This document shows positions 15,695 to 24,685 of a stretch of 57,091 nt of DNA, one piece after another; position 1 is the first letter of the stretch, and every line of letters starts with the position of its first letter. A model generated the notes under the pieces. That model saw only the letters and a list, made by a program, of their open reading frames with translations, searched no databases and was not told where the DNA came from. The position numbers were made by a program, and so were the translations under genes. Origin of the DNA: Chloroflexota bacterium (GTDB taxonomy: Bacteria > Chloroflexota > Anaerolineae > UBA7937 > B3-Chlor); NCBI GenBank assembly GCA_030613785.1, contig JAUWLF010000016.1, positions 1 through 57,091 of the forward strand, written 5' to 3'.

Positions 15695-17635
15695 GTGAGG
15701 GTCAAGAATCCCAGGGAGGAGGAAGGTCAGGCGGCGGTCTTCATAGCCCTCCTGTTGGTGTTCGCCTTGATCGCCCTCACGGCCCTGGCTATCGACGGGG
15801 GTCATCTGTATGTAGTGAGGCGCGACCTGCAGAACATAGCTGATGCGGCGTGCTTGGCGGCGGCCACGGAGCTATCTTTGCACGGCAGCGAAGATGACGC
15901 TTACAATTCAGCGCTGGAGTACATCGTGGCTAATGGCGGAGATGCTGATCTCTACACCCCACAAGATGGAGCGGGTGTAGACCTGCTCAAAGGCGTTCAA
16001 GTCAGCGAAGCCGATGTCAGGGTGGCCCTTCAAACGGTGGTTGATACGTATTTCACTGCGATCTTCAACCGCTCCGGGGCCGTAGTCGGCGCGCGTTCGC
16101 ATTGTAACGCCGTGGCCGCGGGTGGGCTCCTTCCTATCGCAGTGCGGAGGTTTGAGTATAACGAGGATGAGCCAGACCAACAGCTCGATCTCATGGCCAA
16201 CAAAGACGCCGATCCCCGAAACCCCCTCGCTTCGTGTCAGGGCACCCCAGATTGTGCTTATCCCGCGAACTGCACCGCCACTTCCTGGAACGGAAAATAC
16301 GGCCCCATGACGGTCTATCTACCCAAGCCGGGGTATGTTCCTGAGGACGGCGGCCTTACCGACATGACGACTGGGAACGTCGACTGCGATCTCCCGCCGG
16401 GAGACGGGATCTATGAAGGGACCTGCGTTTTGGGAGATGGCGTGGACACAAACAGCGAAACAGCCAACTTCAGAGGTTTCGTGCTACTCGACGCGCGCAA
16501 TATCGCGTCCGGCCCGATCGAATATTACAACGGGGCGACGGGCCAGGCGACCACCAACAAAGACATCTCAGAGCAGTACTTTCACACTGGCTATCGGGGC
16601 CCCCTACCACAGGTCGGGGACCAGTTAGCCATGCTTGATGGGGTCTCCAACGATTTCGCGGCCGAGGAGATGAGTCAGTACTGGGACGTGGGAGACGAGT
16701 TCGCGGCCATTGTGTATAGCGGCTTCATCTGGGACAAACCAGACCTGGAAGTGAGTATCGATCCCGACGAAAACCCCCTCTCTCCCACCTTTCCTTGTGC
16801 AGGCGACCCCGTCACTTATACCGTCGAACTGAAGAAAGCGGGCCCCGCGCCTTGGCACAGCCACGCCAATTTCCAACTGGACGCGTTCTTCACGGACCAG
16901 GGCGGGGCGTACGGGGTGATAGCGCCTACCGTTGGGTTCAGCGAGAACCCGGTGCAGTTGCCGCTGGGGCAGCCCTCGGTCCCGGTGAAAATGACCGTCT
17001 ACGCGGCCAATTGTGTCACCACCACTACGTACCTCAGCGCTTTGACCGTAAGGGCGCGCGAAACAGGCTTGGACTTGACGCGTTGGGCGTCCACCAGTTT
17101 CAGGTACGGGGATGTCGAACCCGATTTTGCCCTGTACGCCGGCGCGCTGGAGTTCAGTGTCCCGCAGGGTGGCTCTCTGGCTATTCCCCTCACCACCAGG
17201 GGCTTCGGCTTCAACAAGAACAATGCGCCTCTCTCAGCCGCCCCAGAGGAGTATGCTTGGGTCGACGTCTTCACGTCAAGCCAATCCGGCAAGATCCATA
17301 TCAAGGACCATACAGACACCGAGAAGACATTTACGCTAAGCGTCAGGGATAACGCCACGCCCGGGCTCTACTACGTCCTATTGACGGTTGACTATGACCC
17401 ACCAGGGCCAACAACAACAATCTCCCACGGCGTGACAATCGCTGTGAACGTCTATGCTCCTACCCCGGGCGGCGAACCTACGAGATTCCTCATCGTCGAG
17501 GCCTTCGCTCTTTTCCGCGTCAGCTACATAGATGAGAACACCATAGCCGCATACGGTATCGGCGCGATCACCGACGATCCCTCGTCGCTGATATCGGGTC
17601 AGAATCCTCGCCTTTTGCTCTGGGCAGCGCCCTAG
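15695..17635 (+). CDS. TadG-like pilus-assembly protein with long surface domain
   Basis: 646 residues from GTG 15695, eight bases after AAGGAGGG. The first 60 residues are TadG-like: EEEGQAAVF, a helix (IALLLVFALIALTALAIDGG) and HLYVVRRDLQNIADAACLAAATEL. The junction has Gly-Gln as in the pilins, but the +5 Glu is replaced by Phe, so it is probably not processed. There is no von Willebrand domain. Residues 120-290 contain several Cys pairs (CQGTPDCAYPANC). Residues 350-600 read as two beta-rich Ig-like modules, with VTYTVELKK and FTLSVRDNATPGLYYVLLTV. The protein is likely anchored at the N-terminus with a large extracellular part, unusual in length for TadG. Confidence 0.75.
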   Translation: MRVKNPREEEGQAAVFIALLLVFALIALTALAIDGGHLYVVRRDLQNIADAACLAAATELSLHGSEDDAYNSALEYIVANGGDADLYTPQDGAGVDLLKGVQVSEADVRVALQTVVDTYFTAIFNRSGAVVGARSHCNAVAAGGLLPIAVRRFEYNEDEPDQQLDLMANKDADPRNPLASCQGTPDCAYPANCTATSWNGKYGPMTVYLPKPGYVPEDGGLTDMTTGNVDCDLPPGDGIYEGTCVLGDGVDTNSETANFRGFVLLDARNIASGPIEYYNGATGQATTNKDISEQYFHTGYRGPLPQVGDQLAMLDGVSNDFAAEEMSQYWDVGDEFAAIVYSGFIWDKPDLEVSIDPDENPLSPTFPCAGDPVTYTVELKKAGPAPWHSHANFQLDAFFTDQGGAYGVIAPTVGFSENPVQLPLGQPSVPVKMTVYAANCVTTTTYLSALTVRARETGLDLTRWASTSFRYGDVEPDFALYAGALEFSVPQGGSLAIPLTTRGFGFNKNNAPLSAAPEEYAWVDVFTSSQSGKIHIKDHTDTEKTFTLSVRDNATPGLYYVLLTVDYDPPGPTTTISHGVTIAVNVYAPTPGGEPTRFLIVEAFALFRVSYIDENTIAAYGIGAITDDPSSLISGQNPRLLLWAAP

Positions 17636-17645
17636 CCCAGCGGTG

Positions 17646-17706
17646 TTGTCGAGATTGGCTGAGGGAATCCTCACTATGTATCAGTTCCGCCTCCGGCGCT
17701 CGACAA
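17646..17706 (+). other. Three-way-junction-like RNA fold after tadG
   Basis: TTGTCGAG (17646-17653) pairs perfectly with CTCGACAA (17699-17706). Enclosed are two further hairpins: GAGG/CCTC (17661-17664 with 17669-17672) with a GAAT loop, and CGCC/GGCG (17688-17691 with 17695-17698) with a three-base loop. The last abuts the outer helix directly. The fold starts 11 bases after the tadG stop and has no T-run, so it is not a standard terminator. The rest of the gap to 17970 shows no gene I can identify. Confidence 0.4.
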
Positions 17707-17970
17707 ACCCGGAGAATCAGTCATGGTCAATACGAATGCCTATTTGAACGAGCAAAGGAGATAGCGGACGCCGAAGTGTGCGGCGCAATGATGTGAATCC
17801 ACCACAGCGAAAGGTTCTCCAACAGTCCTGTGATAGTTGTGGCCGAGGCGGCAAGGGCTTCCGTTGCCGGAGCGGGTACGCCATATATGGACGATGACAA
17901 CGGCCGTGGGGGGGACATGTTCATCCGGGTGATCAGATGACGGCTTAGTTCTTTGTCGCTCAAGTGAGTC

Positions 17971-17999
17971 TTGCCAGGTTGGTGATTTCGTAGTAGAAT
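17971..17999 (+). promoter_or_regulatory. Promoter of the cpaB-cpaE-tadABC operon
   Basis: TTGCCA (17971-17976), a 17-base spacer and TAGAAT (17994-17999) lie 66 bases before the cpaB ATG. It follows a 335-base non-coding stretch, so the assembly-machine genes form a transcription unit separate from the pilins and TadE/G genes. Confidence 0.65.
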
Positions 18000-18064
18000 A
18001 TATCCGTGTTCACTGCCCAGTGAGGGGCTCTAGATGATTACTCCTCAAGCCGTAGGAGGGAAAT

Positions 18065-18982
18065 ATGCGACGCGGTAGTACAATATTGATCATTGTAGGG
18101 GTGCTGTTGGCGCTGACCACGGCGGCCATCGCCTACGTCGTGCTGGTCAGGGGTGCTGGACCAGAACCGCCTTCCCCCGCGACTACGCCTGAGGCCAAGG
18201 TCGCAGTTGTGATCGCGCTCCAGCATATTCCTGCCTACAGCGACATCACTGCCGATGCCGTGGGAACCCAGGAGATTGCGGAGTCCAAGCTGACCAACCA
18301 TCTGCTGGCTCCCGAGGCGGTGGTCGGCCGCAGAGCCGCGAGAACGATCCTGCGTGGTTCCTTCATCATGTCAGACTGGATTGTTGACCCCCAGACCGTC
18401 GTACAGGAAGGGAAGAACGCCTCCCTGAGCATCACTGTCGATAGGGAAGGGCGGAGCAGAGTAGCCATGGCCTTCGAGACCACAGAACTCCGCGGCGTCG
18501 CCGGAGCGATCCAGCACGGTGATTTCGTGGATATCCTCATCTCCTACCGATTGATAGACACTGAGCAAGAACTGCCCGAGGCGGTCGTCCCGGCCGTCGA
18601 AGGCTGCCCCGTCTTGTGCCCGGAGCCCTCTGAGAACCTAGTGGCTCAACTTTTGCTACAGGACGTCGAGGTCTATCGCGTGGGGCCCTGGCTAATGCCC
18701 ACGCCCACACCAGTCCCAGAAGGGGAAGAGGCCGAAGAGGAACCGGAAGAAGCGCAGCCCATACGGAGCAAGACACTGACCCTGCTCTTGACGCAACAGA
18801 ATGCCCTAGTTCTCAAGTTCGCCCGCGAGAGCGGCGCTTCGATAGATTTGGTCCTGCGCGCTCGCGACGACCATGATGCAGTGCGCACAGAAACGGTGAG
18901 TCTTCAGTACGTGATGACGCGTTTTGACATCACCGTGCCCCCAGAGCCATTGAGGTACATCCCGGTGTCGATGAGTGAGTAG
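18065..18982 (+). CDS. cpaB: CpaB/RcpC-like Flp pilus assembly protein
   Basis: 305 residues from ATG 18065, with AGGAGGG upstream. An N-terminal membrane anchor (STILIIVGVLLALTTAAIAYVVLV) is followed by a SAF domain around residues 45-110: VVIALQHIPAYSDITADAVG and VGRRAARTILRGSFI are the usual CpaB blocks. The central RcpC-type region (SITVDREGRSRVAMAFETTELRGVAGAIQHGDFVDILISY) carries the conserved G-D-x-VD motif. A Pro/Glu-rich insert follows near residue 220. CpaB is a periplasmic or cell-wall-zone assembly factor. In cells with an outer membrane it works with the secretin, and no secretin is encoded here. Confidence 0.88.
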   Translation: MRRGSTILIIVGVLLALTTAAIAYVVLVRGAGPEPPSPATTPEAKVAVVIALQHIPAYSDITADAVGTQEIAESKLTNHLLAPEAVVGRRAARTILRGSFIMSDWIVDPQTVVQEGKNASLSITVDREGRSRVAMAFETTELRGVAGAIQHGDFVDILISYRLIDTEQELPEAVVPAVEGCPVLCPEPSENLVAQLLLQDVEVYRVGPWLMPTPTPVPEGEEAEEEPEEAQPIRSKTLTLLLTQQNALVLKFARESGASIDLVLRARDDHDAVRTETVSLQYVMTRFDITVPPEPLRYIPVSMSE

Positions 18983-19038
18983 CCCTGTGAACCCCAGAGC
19001 ATCAAGATACTCCCGTTTCTGGTGGTGAGACGACTCTA

Positions 19039-20325
19039 ATGATTGAAGAACCCGACAGCAAGATCCGCGTCCTGATAGTAGACGACATCCCCGAGACGAG
19101 GGAAAACGTCCGCAAACTCCTCTACTTCGAGAAGGATATCGAGGTAGTAGGAGCCGCTGCCAACGGATCCGAAGGCATCGAAATGGCGAGGGATCTCAGA
19201 CCGGACATAGTCCTCATGGACATCAACATGCCGGACATCGATGGAATCACCGCCACCGAGTCCATCTCGCAGTCGGTGCCCGAGGTTCAAATCATCATGA
19301 TGTCGGTGCAGGGCGAGACCGACTATCTTCGGCGGTCCATGCTCGCTGGTGCTCGGGAGTTCCTCGTCAAACCTTTCTCAGCGGATGAGTTGATTGCCAG
19401 TATCCGGCGCGTCTACCAGTTGAAGCCCAAGATTGCGCCGGCCCAGCCACAGATACTTCGCCCCCAACCGGTGACGCCTGGGCGACCTCACGAGGCGGAA
19501 ATGACCTTGAGGGAGGGCGAGATTATCACTGTCTATAGCCCCAAGGGCGGGGCAGGGTGTAGTACCATAGCTACGAACCTAGCTCTGGTCCTGCAAAACA
19601 AAGAGCAGCGAGTGGCACTGCTAGATGGCGATCTGCAATTCGGAGATGTCGGAGTACTCCTGAACCTACAGCCTAGTAGGACCATTACCGATCTCATCTC
19701 TCACGTGGATAGTCTGGACGCTGACTTCTTGAGCGATGTGCTGCTTGCTCATCCGTCCGGCATCAAGATAATGCTGGCGCCCCCTAGACCGGACGTGGCT
19801 GAGGTGGTGACACCGGACGACATGAGAGAGATTCTCAGACACCTCAGGCTCCTCTATGACTACACCGTGGTTGACACAGCCTCTTTCCTAGACGATGTAG
19901 TCTTGACCACGCTGGAGGTCTCAGATCGGCTTCTCCTGGTGGTGACCCCTGACATACCAACAATAAAGAACGTGAGGTTATTCCTTGAGGTACTGGATGC
20001 CCTGGACTACCTCACCAAGACGAAGCTGATCGTCAACAAAGTCAGCCGTAAGGATGGGATAACTGACCAAGACATCACGGCCCACATCAAACACACTGTC
20101 TGGGCTACCATACCGAGGGATGACAGGACCGTTGCGGCCGCTGCCAACCAGGGCATACCCCTCGTGACCAACAACCTCAAGTCCCCCACTGCCAAAGGCA
20201 TCGCTGAGTTGGCCAACTTGATCCGGCGGGACAGAACCGAGGAAGTTCAGAAGCCAGTCCTGGGAAAAGAGACCATCGCCGAAGGGACGAGCCCCAGTAC
20301 ATTGCTGGGACGGCTATTCGGCTAG
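19039..20325 (+). CDS. cpaE: CpaE/TadZ-like protein: receiver domain fused to MinD-type ATPase
   Basis: 428 residues. Residues 8-125 are a receiver with a full acidic set: the Asp15-Asp16 pair, Asp61 in LMDINMP, Ser89 and Lys111 (FLVKPF). Many CpaE proteins have only a degenerate receiver. After a proline-rich linker, residues 160-400 form a ParA/MinD-like ATPase with the deviant Walker A SPKGGAGCST, DGDLQFGDVG, and VVDTASFLDDVVLTTLEVSD as Walker B region. TadZ/CpaE proteins mark the pole or site where the Flp machine is built. The intact receiver suggests phosphorylation could control this. The gene sits 56 bases after cpaB and 48 before tadA. Confidence 0.88.
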   Translation: MIEEPDSKIRVLIVDDIPETRENVRKLLYFEKDIEVVGAAANGSEGIEMARDLRPDIVLMDINMPDIDGITATESISQSVPEVQIIMMSVQGETDYLRRSMLAGAREFLVKPFSADELIASIRRVYQLKPKIAPAQPQILRPQPVTPGRPHEAEMTLREGEIITVYSPKGGAGCSTIATNLALVLQNKEQRVALLDGDLQFGDVGVLLNLQPSRTITDLISHVDSLDADFLSDVLLAHPSGIKIMLAPPRPDVAEVVTPDDMREILRHLRLLYDYTVVDTASFLDDVVLTTLEVSDRLLLVVTPDIPTIKNVRLFLEVLDALDYLTKTKLIVNKVSRKDGITDQDITAHIKHTVWATIPRDDRTVAAAANQGIPLVTNNLKSPTAKGIAELANLIRRDRTEEVQKPVLGKETIAEGTSPSTLLGRLFG

Positions 20326-20373
20326 CCCACAGGTGTGAGTGCAGAGAACGTAGGATCGAGGAGGCAAGCCTGA

Positions 20374-21756
20374 ATGTCCTTGCTGAAGCGAATTGAGAAA
20401 AGCCAGAAGCCTCAAGATGAAATCCGTACCACCAAGCTGGAAGAGTTGAGACTGAAGCGCAGCCCTGCGAGCCCGGCCCGCGACACTTTCTCCGAACTGA
20501 AGACCCGGGTGCAGAAAAAGGTCATCGCTGAACTGGATCCGCGCATGGATCTCTCCCAAACCGCTGAGGTGCGTGCGGTCATAGAGGAGATGTTCAATAC
20601 CGTCCTCGCAGAGGAGAACGCCATCCTCAGCCGCACGGAGCGAAATGTACTTCTCGAGCAGATCGTGGCGGAAATCATGGGGTTGGGTCCGCTAGAGCCG
20701 TTGCTCCAGGATGAGACGATTACCGAAATAATGGTCAACGGCCCCAATGACATCTACGTCGAACGGGAAGGAAGAATCCACAAGACGTCCTACAAGTTCG
20801 AGAGCGACGAACACGTGATGCGCATTATTGACCGCATCGTAGCCCCCTTAGGGCGCCGCGTGGACGAGAGCCAGCCTTATGTTGACGCTCGCCTGCCTGA
20901 CGGATCTCGTGTCAACGTGATCATACCACCGCTGGCCATCCACGGGCCTACCATCACGATTCGACTCTTCTCCAAGGTGCCCTACTCCATGGAGGACTTG
21001 ATCGCTTTTGGGACTCTGACGCCGGAAATCGCTGAGTTCTTGGAGGTTTGCATCAAGTCGAGGCTTAACGCAGTCATCTCTGGCGGCACTGGTTCCGGCA
21101 AAACGACCACTCTCAACGTGATGTCAGGCTACATCCCCAACGATGAGCGCATCATCACCATCGAGAATGCAGCCGAACTCCAGTTGCAACAAGAGCATGT
21201 CATAACTCTGGAATCCCGGATGCCAAACATCGAGGGCAAGGGTGCAGTCTCCATTCAAGACCTCGTGGTCAACTCACTGCGAATGCGGCCCGATCGCATA
21301 GTAGTGGGGGAGGTCCGCTCCGGTGAGGCATTGGACATGCTACAAGCCATGAACACCGGCCACGATGGCAGTTTGACCACCTGTCACTCCAACAGCCCAC
21401 GTGATACCTTGGCTCGCATGGAGACCATGGTTCTGATGGCGGGGACGGATCTCCCCCACCGAGCCATCCGAGAGCAGATCTCCTCTGCTCTCCACTTGAT
21501 CGTCCACCAGGAGCGGCTAAGGGATGGGTCACGCAAGATAGTGAACATCACTGAAGTTCAGGGTATGGAAGGCAACGTCATCGTGTTGCAAGACCTGTTC
21601 GCTTTCGAACAGACAGGGTTCGACGACGGACGGATAGTCGGACAACTACGTCCAACGGGAATCCGACCCAAGTTCACTGAACTGATCGACGCAGCAGGGT
21701 ATCACTTGCCTGCTGAGATATTTGGGTACGATCAGCGAGGCCGTTTCAGGGGATAG
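20374..21756 (+). CDS. tadA: TadA/CpaF secretion ATPase
   Basis: 460 residues from ATG 20374 with GAGGAGG upstream. An N-terminal helical region precedes the GspE/VirB11-type core, which has Walker [11 protein letters not shown] (about residues 240-250), an Asp box, [21 protein letters not shown] as Walker B/His-box zone, and [34 protein letters not shown] is the N-terminal family signature. This cytosolic hexameric ATPase powers extension, and in many systems retraction, of the Flp pilus through TadB/TadC. Its neighbours confirm the assignment. Confidence 0.95.
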   Translation: MSLLKRIEKSQKPQDEIRTTKLEELRLKRSPASPARDTFSELKTRVQKKVIAELDPRMDLSQTAEVRAVIEEMFNTVLAEENAILSRTERNVLLEQIVAEIMGLGPLEPLLQDETITEIMVNGPNDIYVEREGRIHKTSYKFESDEHVMRIIDRIVAPLGRRVDESQPYVDARLPDGSRVNVIIPPLAIHGPTITIRLFSKVPYSMEDLIAFGTLTPEIAEFLEVCIKSRLNAVISGGTGSGKTTTLNVMSGYIPNDERIITIENAAELQLQQEHVITLESRMPNIEGKGAVSIQDLVVNSLRMRPDRIVVGEVRSGEALDMLQAMNTGHDGSLTTCHSNSPRDTLARMETMVLMAGTDLPHRAIREQISSALHLIVHQERLRDGSRKIVNITEVQGMEGNVIVLQDLFAFEQTGFDDGRIVGQLRPTGIRPKFTELIDAAGYHLPAEIFGYDQRGRFRG

Positions 21757-21771
21757 AGGGAGATATCTGAA

Positions 21772-22743
21772 ATGGATCCTCTCATTCTTGTCCTACCGCT
21801 GCTGGCAGGCGGTTCCATCCTGATTCTATTCCTTGGATTGTCAAGGCTGGCAGCTTCGCGCTCGCGCGTCATCACACGTCTGGGCGACGTCACGGCAGTC
21901 GTCGCCGAGGAGGCGCCAAAGGCATCTTCAACAGACGAACGCGCGGTACCTGAAGTGATGGTAACCTTGGACCGAGCCATCGTCAGGCAGAGCTTCGGCC
22001 GTCGCATGGCCACTGATCTAGCCCGGGCCAATCTCAAGCTCACCGTCGCCGAGTTCATCCTTCTGACACTGGCAACCGTCGCCCTTGGCATAACCCTTGG
22101 CTCTCTGGTGGGACGAGCATACTGGATCATAGGGGCAGTTGCTGGAGCGCTGTTGGGCTTCATCGCGCCACGTCTCTTCCTTAAATGGCGGCAGGCGAAA
22201 CGCCTGAACGCTTTCGACGACCAATTGGGTGATACCATCACCTTGCTGGCCAACTCTCTGCGCTCCGGCTATAGCCTGCTACAGTCCATGGAGATGGTAG
22301 GTAGAGAGTTGTCGCCTCCCATGAGCGAGGAATTCCAACGGGTGACCCGAGAGATAGGCCTGGGTCTCAGCAATGAGGAAGCACTGGATAATCTGCTGAG
22401 GCGCATTGACAGCGACGACCTAGACATGATGATCACCGCGATCAACATCCACCACGAGGTGGGTGGAAATCTGTCGGAGATTCTGGATACGATCGGCCAT
22501 ACCATACGAGAGAGGGTGCGGATCAAAGGGGAAATCAGGACTCTGACCGCCATGGCCAGGTACTCCGGATACATGGTCAGCGTCTTGCCAGTGGCCGTGG
22601 CAGGGTTGCTCTTCGTCATGAATCCTGACTACATGTCCACACTGTGGAAGGATCCCTGCGGAGTGCGTATGATCGTCGCATCGGCTATCGGTATGGGTCT
22701 CGGCTGGGTCATCATCCGCCAGATAGTGAACATCAAGGTATAG
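21772..22743 (+). CDS. tadB: TadB inner-membrane platform protein
   Basis: 323 residues, 15 bases after tadA. One N-terminal helix, a paired helix region near residues 85-130 (LLTLATVALGITLGSL; IIGAVAGALLGFIA), a cytosolic T2SF/GspF domain (DTITLLANSLRSGYSLLQSME, EEALDNLLRRIDSDDLDMMI) and two helices at the end. This is the standard TadB order. TadB and TadC form the membrane base on which TadA acts. Confidence 0.92.
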   Translation: MDPLILVLPLLAGGSILILFLGLSRLAASRSRVITRLGDVTAVVAEEAPKASSTDERAVPEVMVTLDRAIVRQSFGRRMATDLARANLKLTVAEFILLTLATVALGITLGSLVGRAYWIIGAVAGALLGFIAPRLFLKWRQAKRLNAFDDQLGDTITLLANSLRSGYSLLQSMEMVGRELSPPMSEEFQRVTREIGLGLSNEEALDNLLRRIDSDDLDMMITAINIHHEVGGNLSEILDTIGHTIRERVRIKGEIRTLTAMARYSGYMVSVLPVAVAGLLFVMNPDYMSTLWKDPCGVRMIVASAIGMGLGWVIIRQIVNIKV

Positions 22744-22779
22744 GTTGAGAGATCGCCGACATCTGAGGGAGTTGAAGAG

Positions 22780-23712
22780 ATGTCTAGTATGATGCTACCG
22801 CTGTTGGTTTCACTCGGTATCGGAGGAAGTATCATCATCATCTTCGTGGGCTTGGCCTCGCGACGCCAGACCGACGTTGTCGAGGAGCGCCTGGGTGAAT
22901 TCGGCACTCGGCAACTGATGACCCTGGAAGAGATAGAATTGGCCGAACCGTTCTCCCAGCGAATCATCAAACCGATGCTCCGCACGGTCGCCAATGTCTT
23001 TGCTCGTCTCACGCCTCGAAGGAACCTCGAGAATATCCAGCACAACCTCGATCTGGCGGGCAATCCCTATGGATGGTCGCCGATGGAACTCACTGGCTTG
23101 AGACTCCTCTGTGCCGTCCTATTCGGAGGGTTGGCACTGGCTGTGATGTTCGTGTCCCGGGCACCGCTGTTGAACCAGACCTTCGCCACAGTCATCGCCA
23201 GCGCACTGGGGTACTTCCTACCAACCATCTGGCTGGCTCTGAAGATAAGGAGCCGCCAGACCAACATAATTAGGGCCTTGCCCGACGCCCTTGACCTCCT
23301 GACCATCAGCGTGGAGGCTGGCCTGGGCTTCGACGCGGCTATGGCGAAGGTGACCGAGAAGTGGACCGACGATCTCAGCCAGGCGTTCAGTCGGGTGCTG
23401 ATCGAGATTCAGATGGGCACGGTGCGCCGAGTGGCATTGCGATCTATGGCCAATCGCGCGGAGGTCCCCGAGCTCACCAGCTTCGCTGCGGCCATCATTC
23501 AGGCTGACCAATTGGGTGTAAGCCTAGCCAGGGTGTTACACATCCAATCTGAGCAGATGCGAATCAGGCGTCGCCAAAGGGCCGAGGAGATGGCCAACAA
23601 AGCCCCTATCAAGATGATGGTCCCTTTGGTCTTCTTGATCTTCCCAGCCCTGTTCGTCGTGCTCCTGGGGCCCGCTCTCCCAACTCTCATGACCGCCTTC
23701 TCAGGCTTCTAA
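22780..23712 (+). CDS. tadC: TadC inner-membrane platform protein
   Basis: 310 residues, 36 bases after tadB. It has the same overall architecture as its neighbour: an N-terminal helix, two central helices (LLCAVLFGGLALAVMFV; FATVIASALGYFLP), a GspF domain with ALPDALDLLTISVEAGLGFDAAM and LTSFAAAIIQADQLGVSLARVL, and a terminal helix pair (MMVPLVFLIFPALFVVLLGP). These are TadC-type features. It is the last Tad gene here. The 121-base gap behind it shows no clear terminator. Confidence 0.92.
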   Translation: MSSMMLPLLVSLGIGGSIIIIFVGLASRRQTDVVEERLGEFGTRQLMTLEEIELAEPFSQRIIKPMLRTVANVFARLTPRRNLENIQHNLDLAGNPYGWSPMELTGLRLLCAVLFGGLALAVMFVSRAPLLNQTFATVIASALGYFLPTIWLALKIRSRQTNIIRALPDALDLLTISVEAGLGFDAAMAKVTEKWTDDLSQAFSRVLIEIQMGTVRRVALRSMANRAEVPELTSFAAAIIQADQLGVSLARVLHIQSEQMRIRRRQRAEEMANKAPIKMMVPLVFLIFPALFVVLLGPALPTLMTAFSGF

Positions 23713-23833
23713 CCACGGGCTCGAAGCGCTGCATCGCCTGACGGACCATCGAGGGGGAATAGGACACGCGGAGATCTGGGGCAGGGTCGGTACTTCTCGC
23801 GACTCCAGGGCCTGAACCCTTGGGGACACGCTC

Positions 23834-24685
23834 TTGAACCTTCGTCTAAACTGGCAGGAAACGACCCAAAACTTTCTGAACCTGTTCTTCCCACCCCGCT
23901 GCGTCGCGTGTCAGCAGAGCGGCGATTGGCTATGCCAGGCCTGCCAGGATCGCATCGAGCACATCAGGCCACCTGTGTGTCCCCTCTGTGGGCAGCATGT
24001 TCTCCAGCCGCATCTTTGCTCCTCTTGCCGCAGAGCACCCCTGCAGGTCGATGGAATACGAGCCGTCGGCTATCTGGAAGGGCCTCTGAGAACGGCCATT
24101 CATCGCTTCAAGTACTCAAACATGCGGCCGCTCGCGGTGCACCTGGGTCAACTGTTGACTAACTACCAGATGGAGAATCGACTGCCCGTAGAGGTCATCG
24201 TTCCAGTACCTCTTCACGCCCGGCGAGTGAAGAAACGAGGATACAACCAGGCGGCACTTCTCGCCAAGGAGATGGCAGAGGGCCTTGGCCTGCCTCTCGC
24301 TCGGGATTCCCTGGTCCGCGTGAGAAGCACTGTTCCTCAAGTAGGTCTCAGTGCTCGCCGGAGACGAGACAATGTCAGCGGAGCTTTCCAATGCCCCCAA
24401 GCACACTTGAAGGGGCAAAGGGTTCTGCTCGTGGATGACGTGTGCACAACAGGCGCGACGTTGGAGGCCTGCAGCATTGCGCTGCAACAGATAGACGTTG
24501 CCTCGGTGTGGGGACTGGTACTTGCCAGAGAAAAGTGGCATCAGCACGAGGGTGGATCACAATGTGGAGGAGAACTATATGGAGTTGATCATCACCGGCA
24601 GAAACATGGAGATAAGCGATGGAATGCGAGAGTACATCCAGAAGAAAGCAGGGAGACTGGACCGCTATCTGCGCGGCATCGATGA
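23834..24685 (+). CDS. comF: ComF-family phosphoribosyltransferase with C-terminal run-on
   Basis: 283 residues from TTG 23834. The N-terminus has the ComFC zinc ribbon with paired cysteines (CVACQQSGDWLCQAC, CPLCGQH, CSSCR). The middle is a type I phosphoribosyltransferase fold with the PRPP-binding motif LLVDDVCTTGATLEAC, and VPVPLHARRVKKRGYNQAALLA. ComF proteins serve in DNA uptake in naturally competent bacteria and possibly in processing of incoming DNA. The family normally ends near GLVLAREK, around residue 235. Here the frame continues about 48 more residues and overlaps the next gene by 107 bases. The true stop may have been lost, or a frameshift or sequencing error is present. Confidence 0.85.
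   Translation: MNLRLNWQETTQNFLNLFFPPRCVACQQSGDWLCQACQDRIEHIRPPVCPLCGQHVLQPHLCSSCRRAPLQVDGIRAVGYLEGPLRTAIHRFKYSNMRPLAVHLGQLLTNYQMENRLPVEVIVPVPLHARRVKKRGYNQAALLAKEMAEGLGLPLARDSLVRVRSTVPQVGLSARRRRDNVSGAFQCPQAHLKGQRVLLVDDVCTTGATLEACSIALQQIDVASVWGLVLAREKWHQHEGGSQCGGELYGVDHHRQKHGDKRWNARVHPEESRETGPLSARHR

Noticed and set aside
17727..17963. 78-codon minus-strand frame between tadG and cpaB
   Set aside because: It has no ribosome-binding site and no recognised motif. It could be a gene remnant, but I cannot support that.
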